This document shows positions 58,330-64,000 of a stretch of DNA of 64,000 nt, in pieces. Source of the stretch: Lepeophtheirus salmonis. Taxonomy: Eukaryota > Arthropoda > Copepoda > Siphonostomatoida > Caligidae. The stretch covers positions 8,370,001 through 8,434,000 of the forward strand of contig NC_052136.2 of the NCBI RefSeq assembly GCF_016086655.4. The letters run 5' to 3'. The position numbers and the translations under genes are program-made. Every line of letters begins with the position of its first letter. Positions within the stretch are counted from its first letter, which is position 1. The notes below the pieces were generated by a model. That model had not been told where the DNA came from, ran no database searches, and worked only from the letters and a program-made list of their open reading frames with translations.

Positions 58330-60099
58330 ATAAGAATCTATTAATTGGCGAATGTTTGTTTATGTGTGTTGTTTATAAGGAGTCTTCGTCGACTTTTTCA
58401 TAATTTTTTTAGTTTGTGATTTTCACTTAAAACTGAAAAACTGTTCTTTATCAATTTTGCTATAAGATAATTGATATGCAAAAAAAAAAAAAAAAATACT
58501 CGAGTGCCAAACCCTGCTCCATAATTATAGGTTAACATTATGCCTTTCCTTAATTTAAAAAAAAAAAACTTAATTGGTAATATTCAGAGCATAAGTCGCA
58601 TATATCTGCAAATTAGGCTGGTTTTTATTGTTAAAAATACAATAGAGCTCGGGGTCTTTGTAGTTTACCGAGGCCTATATTTGGTTTTGATTTGTGTATG
58701 TTTTCTTTTTTGAGAACTCACTTACAACATTAGAAAATAATCTTTATATGAAATTTGAATAAAACAGAATTCTTAATAACTAATAACATTTTGATTTCGA
58801 TTGATTATAAAGGTGTATAATATAGTAAAGATGAGACGATTAAAAAAAAAAAATCCCGATGCAGATTCCAATTCTTTAATATTTTTAATAATAGTTAAAA
58901 AATTCCATTTTTCTGTCAATTTCGAAAGAGTTACAATTGATAAAATAAATCGCCTTCCTTTATTTAATGTAAAAAATATTTATAGTGATGTGCCGCGAGC
59001 TGAATTTTGCTGCTTGAGTATGTTCGAGTTTCTAAAAAAAACCCAATCGAAGAATAACGAGCTTCCCTTGTTACTCATCCCAACAGTTTTGCTCACTAAA
59101 AAACTCGTCAGACAAAAAAAATCCTATATTATAGAATTATTCAAACTTGTAATTTATTTTCCGAAATTAACTTAAAAAATAGTTAAACTTATTTGAATCA
59201 TGGTCATAAGCGTAATTAAACAGTTTATATAATCTATACTTCAATATTTTATTATAGTTGTTCTATAACTTATAACCAATATGTTTTAGTAGTACTTCTA
59301 CTAATTAATATGAATACATATGATAATATGTAGAAAAATAAAAGTTTTTAAAGGACTAATATTTATTTTTTATATATTCATCCTTTAAGAGGGAAAATGT
59401 ATATAAAAAATATCAAATAGGGAAACATATTAAAATTTTTACCAGTATATTTATACTACTATTTAAACAACATATTTACTAAGTTACCACTCTAGTACTG
59501 AAATGCTACAAGTGATAGATGAATAGGGATTATGTTTAAGCTTAAATGCCGAGGAAAATGTAAAATAAATTAGCAGTTAGTAGATGGAAAATCAAATTTG
59601 ACCATTCTGATTTTTGTTTAAAATCGGCCCCTTCCTCATGCATTTAGAAATATTCATGAATGAATGATCCCTCATATATATTTAATGCAGACTAGATAAA
59701 ACAAAAATAAACAACAACTAGAGAAACTCAAGTTTTGACGGGTTCTAACCTTTAGTGAAATTCGGCAGAGGCAAGCTTTTCTAGATCCCTTTACAAAACT
59801 GATTCCCCTAAAATAAGAATATCTGCACGGGCCTCATGTGTTCAATTTGTTTCTTCTCAGGTTTCGAGCATTTATTATCGTAAATCATTTTATGGCAATA
59901 TTTATAAAATTATAAGACTCAAGTAAAAAATTGACATGGTCGTTTTATATATCTCGACCGATATATATAATAATTAAAGTAAAATATTAAGTTATAAATA
60001 AGAATCAAAATTGCAAATTAAACATTATTTTGCTGATGACGATTCCAAAAAACCTCTCGATTCTCATATTCCCGATTCCGATTCATCGCTGTTATACAT
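58330..60099. other. AT-rich unassigned DNA with the longest ORF of the window
   Basis: The plus-strand frame 58801-59175 is open for 124 codons (segments RRLKKKNPDADSNSLIF, FHFSVNFERVTIDKINRLPL, DVPRAEFCCLSMFEFLKK). It lacks an ATG at its 5' end (the internal ATG gives about 114 codons), has strong A/T codon bias and matches no family I know. I do not call it a gene. Confidence 0.25.
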
Positions 60100-60450
60100 G
60101 TTTTGTACAAGTTGCAACTTGTATTATTTAACTACAACATTGGTTATTCGAATTACCAACTATACATTCATACTATCATTTCATTTTGATCCATTAAAAT
60201 TACATTGTTATTATGTATTTTTGACTAATATAAGTATGGACATTTGAACTTTATAAAGTACCATCTAAGACTTATATTTTAGTAATTTGAATTAAAATAA
60301 TCTAAAATTACATCATTAATGTATCGATCATCCATGAAATATTCAATTATTACATAATTCTTTTCTCAAGTAATGTATATCCTTCATTTAAAAAAATTGA
60401 TCTCATATGTTGCCTCCTACTTGTACAATTTTGATGGATGCTCAGATTTT
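60100..60450 (+). repeat. Dispersed repeat R5, copy 2
   Basis: CAAGTTGCAACTTGTA, ATTCGAATTACCAAC, ATTATGTATTTTTGA, TATTTTAGTAATTTGAATTA, CGATCATCCATGAAATATTC and TCCTTCATTTAAAA match 63.52-63.87 kb block by block. Confidence 0.6.
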
Positions 60451-60934
60451 ATAAGATGATAAATTTTTGGTGTATAAGAACAAAAGAAAAATGATATTGG
60501 CGCTTAACAAATAATTATTTTACTTTAAGATCAGAGTATTTTTTTAATAACTACCCATATTTTACATAGATATCAAGGTTTATATTTAATCGGATTTCTA
60601 GAATTTTGGATATACAAAAAATTCCGGGTAAAAATAAATATTTTCCAGGAAATACCGCAGTAAAATATTTCATAATATGAGCTTCATCTATATAATTCAT
60701 TCAATAAACGTATTCACTTGTACAGATACATCTTCTACGGTTTTTATTTTAGTGCAACTGATGTTCTAATTGCATCAACAAAAATAAGGCACAGCAAAGC
60801 ACTTAACTATAAAAACCATACAAATTATTATTTAGGTAATTATAAGTTTCCCTTCACGACTAACTTAAAATGTATGTTTTCTTCCTACAATTATGGAATA
60901 AATGACATTTTATGAATTATTTACTTTTCCACTA

Positions 60935-61250
60935 GGGAATTTCCCGGGATCCCGAAGCTTAAAAAAAGATTTCCTAGGATCTCGCTAAAGGACAATTTCC
61001 GTGAAAACGAACAACTATTGATTTACTATTTATCATTGACTTTCATACCCCTGGAATTTCTTATAATCCTTAAATTTTATCAATTATTGTCCGGGGTATC
61101 ACCAAAGAAATTTTTTGAAGGAAATGAGAAACCCTCACATTTATCCATATATTGAATCTTACCCCCAAATTCTGCAAAATCCCAAAATTTAAAAAAAATT
61201 ATTACCTTGGATCTCAGCAAAGGACATTTAAAAAGAAAAAGAAGAAAACT
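60935..61250 (+). repeat. Degenerate tandem array, about 100-bp period, block 1
   Basis: Repeats of TTTCC(C/T)(G/A)GGATC, GGATCTC(G/A)CTAAAGGACA, TTAAAAAAA and GAAATTTCTTATAA-like words. The array is interrupted at 61254 by a MITE and resumes at about 61675. Confidence 0.5.
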
Positions 61251-61253
61251 AGG

Positions 61254-61624
61254 TATCACATGGTTTAAAAAGTTTCGGGACTTTTTTTTGTTCAAAATTG
61301 TTTATTTTTTGAAATTGTTATTATTTCTTTTTTATTCATTTTATGGAACAAAGTCCCCAGAACACTTTTCAAGCATTGAATAGCTTGATTGGTATTTTTT
61401 CCCATCAAAAAATATTGTAAAATTAATATTCCAATTTTTTTTTACTTTGTTTTGGAAATAACAAAAGTAAGGTCACACATAGCACAATAATTCACAAACT
61501 AAAGAACAGATTATCATGAAATTTTGACACCTACAATTTGAAGCTTAGTACTAACTCAAAATGATATGAACTAAAAAAAGCGCCATCTATGTGTGAAGTC
61601 TGGGACATTTCAGCCTATGTGTTA
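61254..61624. mobile_element. Mariner-type MITE, copy 2 (371 bp), nested
   Basis: The left end TATCACATGGTTTAAAAAGT then TTCGGGACTT and the complement of the right end TATAACACATAGGCTGAAA then TGTCCCAGACTT are TIRs with TA flanks. The interior shares GGTATTTTTTCCC, GGAAATAACAAAAGTAA, AAACTAAAGAACAGATTATC, ATGAAATTTT and GCGCCATCTATGTGT with 41643-41981. It splits the surrounding tandem array. Confidence 0.7.
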
Positions 61625-61674
61625 TATATTATTTGTATAATATACGTACTCACGTTAAATAATTTGGGATATCA

Positions 61675-61960
61675 TAATTTAAAAAAAAATGAAGAAGATT
61701 AGTCAGGATCTCACTGAAAGAAAACTTCCAAGGAAATAAGAAATCCTGGTATTATATCACTGTAATTTAAAAAATAAATGTTTATCCGGGATTTCAATGA
61801 TGGATGATTTCCCGGGGAAATAAGAAATTACTATATTTATCATAAAATTTCTTATCCAAAAATATGTAGGAAAATCCTAATTTTTTAAAAATGTTTATCC
61901 GGGATCTCCCTGAATGACACTTTCTTAGGAAATAAGATATCTTCATATAAATGTGATACT
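61675..61960 (+). repeat. Degenerate tandem array, block 2
   Basis: Units of TTTATCCGGGAT(T/C)TC, then AATGA, then TTTCCCGGGGAAATAAGAAA or TTTCTTAGGAAATAAGATA, about 100 bp apart; continues block 1. Confidence 0.55.
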
Positions 61961-61964
61961 CAAA

Positions 61965-62635
61965 TTTCGTTGGATATATTTCAATTTTCATGCATAAGCT
62001 TAAAGTATGTTGTACCAACATAATCATATTTTGACATATCGGACTTTCTTAAGAGTTTATGTATATTTATTTACAAAAACATTCGAAAAATGCATGATAT
62101 CAGAAAATTGATTTTTTTTTCTCTCATCATTTGTAAACTATTCCCCATAGATCATATGTACATATAAAGGGGTGTTGTCGGCCATTTCTTTTATCTATAG
62201 ATTTATTTTCTTCCAGTTTCTTTCTTTGTGTCTCCGTATTTGTTGTATATGTACTTTGATAGAGAGAGAAAGAGAGAACCCCTACAATTAGTCATTCAAA
62301 AAGTAATAACAAGGGAGATTTGACTAAGAAAAAAGAAAATAAAAACCACCCCAAAACCAACAATAACAGCAGCACAAAGGGGTGGTTGTTGCATTCCGAA
62401 TGAATTCTTAATTGTGTTATACGTAGATATTCAATAGATGAGTAAATAAAGGGTGATCCACGTTTTACTCAGCCAATCAGGAGAAGGCAATTCCCCCCCC
62501 CGTGTTTATAAGAATAAAATCGCCCAGGAATTTCGTAAATGGATGTTTTTGAATGACATTGAAGGTTTTGGTGAAAAGAAAAATCAATACACAAAAATCA
62601 ATCTGCAGAATTATATATGTTTTTTTTTTTTTTGG
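61965..62635. other. AT-rich unassigned DNA
   Basis: (GA)n run at about 62260-62276. No gene. Confidence 0.4.
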
Positions 62636-62639
62636 TGGG

Positions 62640-63193
62640 GGTGAGAGGGCTTGGTTTTTTTTAAAAAAAAGATCCAAATATTAAACATTTTTGAAAAAAA
62701 TTGATTAAATAAAGAAAAAATTAAAAAATAAATTTTTAGGAAAACAATTTGAAAAATTCACAGCTATTCACAAAAAATGTCTAAAATTAAATTTCAAAAG
62801 TAAAACTTTTCCAAAAAAATTTTAAAAATTCATAGCTATTCACAAAAAATTAAATTTTTTGAAAAAATAAATTTTAAGAAAAAAGTTTGAAAAATTCCCA
62901 ATTATTCACAAAAAATGTCTCAAATTAAGATTTTGTAAAGAAAAATGTAAAAAATCCACAGCTCTTCACAATAAATTAAATTTTTTGCAAAAAAAATTTC
63001 CAAAAATTAATTTTAAATGTAATTTTTTCTTCAATATAAAATTATTAGGAGAAAATTTTCAAAATCTAGAACTGTTCATAGACGATTAAATTTTTTGGCA
63101 AAAATTTCAAATATTAAATTTTATAGTAAGAATAAAAATTCCTTAATTTGAGGGGATACAAACCCTCCAGCCCTACCCCTGCGGATGCCCCTG
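62640..63193 (+). mobile_element. R2 element, copy J (largest array)
   Basis: At least five units centred on AGCTATTCACAAAAAAT (about 62763, 62836, 62906, 62962, 63068) separated by AATTAAATTTTTTG-like words. It ends TAGTAAGAATAAAAATTCC, cap GAGGGGATACAAACCCTCC and terminus GCGGATGCCCCTG at 63181-63193. The left side starts with a G-rich tract (GGTGGGGGTGAGAGGGC). Confidence 0.65.
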
Positions 63194-63384
63194 ATACAAA
63201 ATAATTTGTGTGTTTGTTTTTTAAACATCAATGTATTCTCTGTTCTAAAAAAACAAAAACTCCCTCAAGAATATTGGTTTTGAACACAAATTAGGCATAA
63301 GTATTCATTTACTGATTCAAATATCTTAAAAAATAATAAATACACGATTACGTCAGCTCCACATCTTTTCTTCCATCGTCTAAA

Positions 63385-63430
63385 GAAGTAGCTCTCAAAC
63401 TTTTGACAGTGTGTACTATCCAAAAAATAT
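63385..63430. mobile_element. hAT-type terminal fragment
   Basis: AGTAGCTCTCAAACTTTTGA followed by CAGTGTGTACTATCC resembles the TAGTTCTCAAACTTTT hAT/MITE end. No partner was found. Confidence 0.35.
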
Positions 63431-63519
63431 AAAGATCTCCAATTACAATTATTATATAATTTGGAAACTTTTAACATAATATTGGCAATTGATGACTGAT
63501 ATATATATATTTGTGTGTG

Positions 63520-63870
63520 TCTACAAGTTGCAATGGCTATAAGCAACAAGTTGCAAATTTTTGGTCTTCAAATGCATTAATGAATTACAACATAAGCCAT
63601 TCTAATTACCACCCAATTAATTGAGACCATCATTCCATTATGATTATTATGTATTTATGGGTAGCATAACTGTGGGATTTGAAATTTATAATATGCCACA
63701 TGATACTTATGTTTTAGTAATTTGTATTAAAATAGAAAAAACTTACACTATTCATATATATTGATCATCCATTGAATACTCAACTATTGCATAAATTTCA
63801 TGCCCAGTATTGCTAATCCTTCATTTAAAAGAATTCATCTCTTGTTTTGTTTGCAACTTGTACAAAATCG
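63520..63870 (+). repeat. Dispersed repeat R5, copy 3
   Basis: See 60100-60450. Blocks TATGTTTTAGTAATTTGTAT, TGATCATCCATTGAATA and ATCCTTCATTTAAAAGAATT are shared. Confidence 0.6.
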
Positions 63871-64000
63871 CAATTTGTATATAACATATGCATGACGTTG
63901 TTATATTTATTGTTCCTCGTAACCTTTTTCTCCAAAAACAAAGGAAAGAAATACCTTTAATCTGTTCGTTACAGTTAGCCTATGGAATTATTATTCGATA

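Noticed and set aside
58801..59175. Longest ORF, 124 codons, plus strand
   Set aside because: Lysine, leucine, isoleucine and phenylalanine dominate, there is no ATG at the first codon, and no domain or splice context is visible. In DNA this AT-rich such an ORF can occur by chance.
1..64000. CRISPR array, rRNA or bacterial-type operons
   Set aside because: No evenly spaced identical repeats with unique spacers, no rRNA motifs and no long ORFs.

Overview
This 64 kb window is AT-rich (roughly 70% or more by eye) eukaryotic DNA. I could not find an intact protein-coding gene, rRNA, tRNA or CRISPR array in it. The longest ORFs are about 60-125 codons. Most are low complexity, or overlap transposon debris on the other strand. 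The content is a layered graveyard of DNA transposons (mariner, Tc1, hAT-like), miniature elements with terminal inverted repeats (TIRs), one gag-like relic, a non-LTR-like 3' tail, microsatellites and several dispersed repeat families that I recognise only by comparing copies inside the window. This fits gene-poor intergenic or deep intronic DNA of an arthropod. A caligid copepod such as a salmon louse is my guess, from AT content and mariner/Tc1 load; no marker gene confirms it.

Layout. 0-12 kb: R1 copies (dispersed repeat ending in an ATTGTTTTTATGTTAAC-like motif), a Tc1-like fragment (2.2-2.7 kb), a possible minus-strand exon (2.7-3.0 kb) and several R2 elements (GGGGCGTC-type ends around an A/T-rich tandem array). 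13.4-13.7 kb: a perfect 21-bp hairpin beside a coding-like minus-strand segment with a GTAAGT donor. 15.8-19 kb: a 537-bp mariner relic with matching TIRs, two R2 arrays and a hAT element whose C-terminal VERLFS block is readable. 22.6-27.3 kb: a 645-bp TIR element with an 8-bp target duplication, a perfect 22-bp hairpin, and two of three copies of R4, a coding-like unknown repeat (third copy at 6 kb). 30-34 kb: mariner C-terminal relic, R2 arrays, one R2 inserted into an R1 copy, and a possible 1.05-kb hAT-like element. 36-40 kb: a 672-bp internally deleted mariner with both TIRs and a gag-like pseudogene with a CCHC zinc knuckle. 41-52 kb: a 339-bp mariner-type MITE, Tc1 and mariner relics, a 983-bp TIR element and a 125-bp direct-repeat pair. 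53-64 kb: long inverted repeat, non-LTR-like tail, tandem duplications, a second copy of the MITE nested in a degenerate tandem array, and the largest R2 array.

Nothing here acts together as a pathway. The relationships are historical: younger elements inserted into older repeats. The best candidates for something undescribed are R2 (ten copies of a TIR element carrying an internal tandem array), R4 (three copies that keep a similar coding-like reading) and the two perfect hairpins with 4-nt loops.
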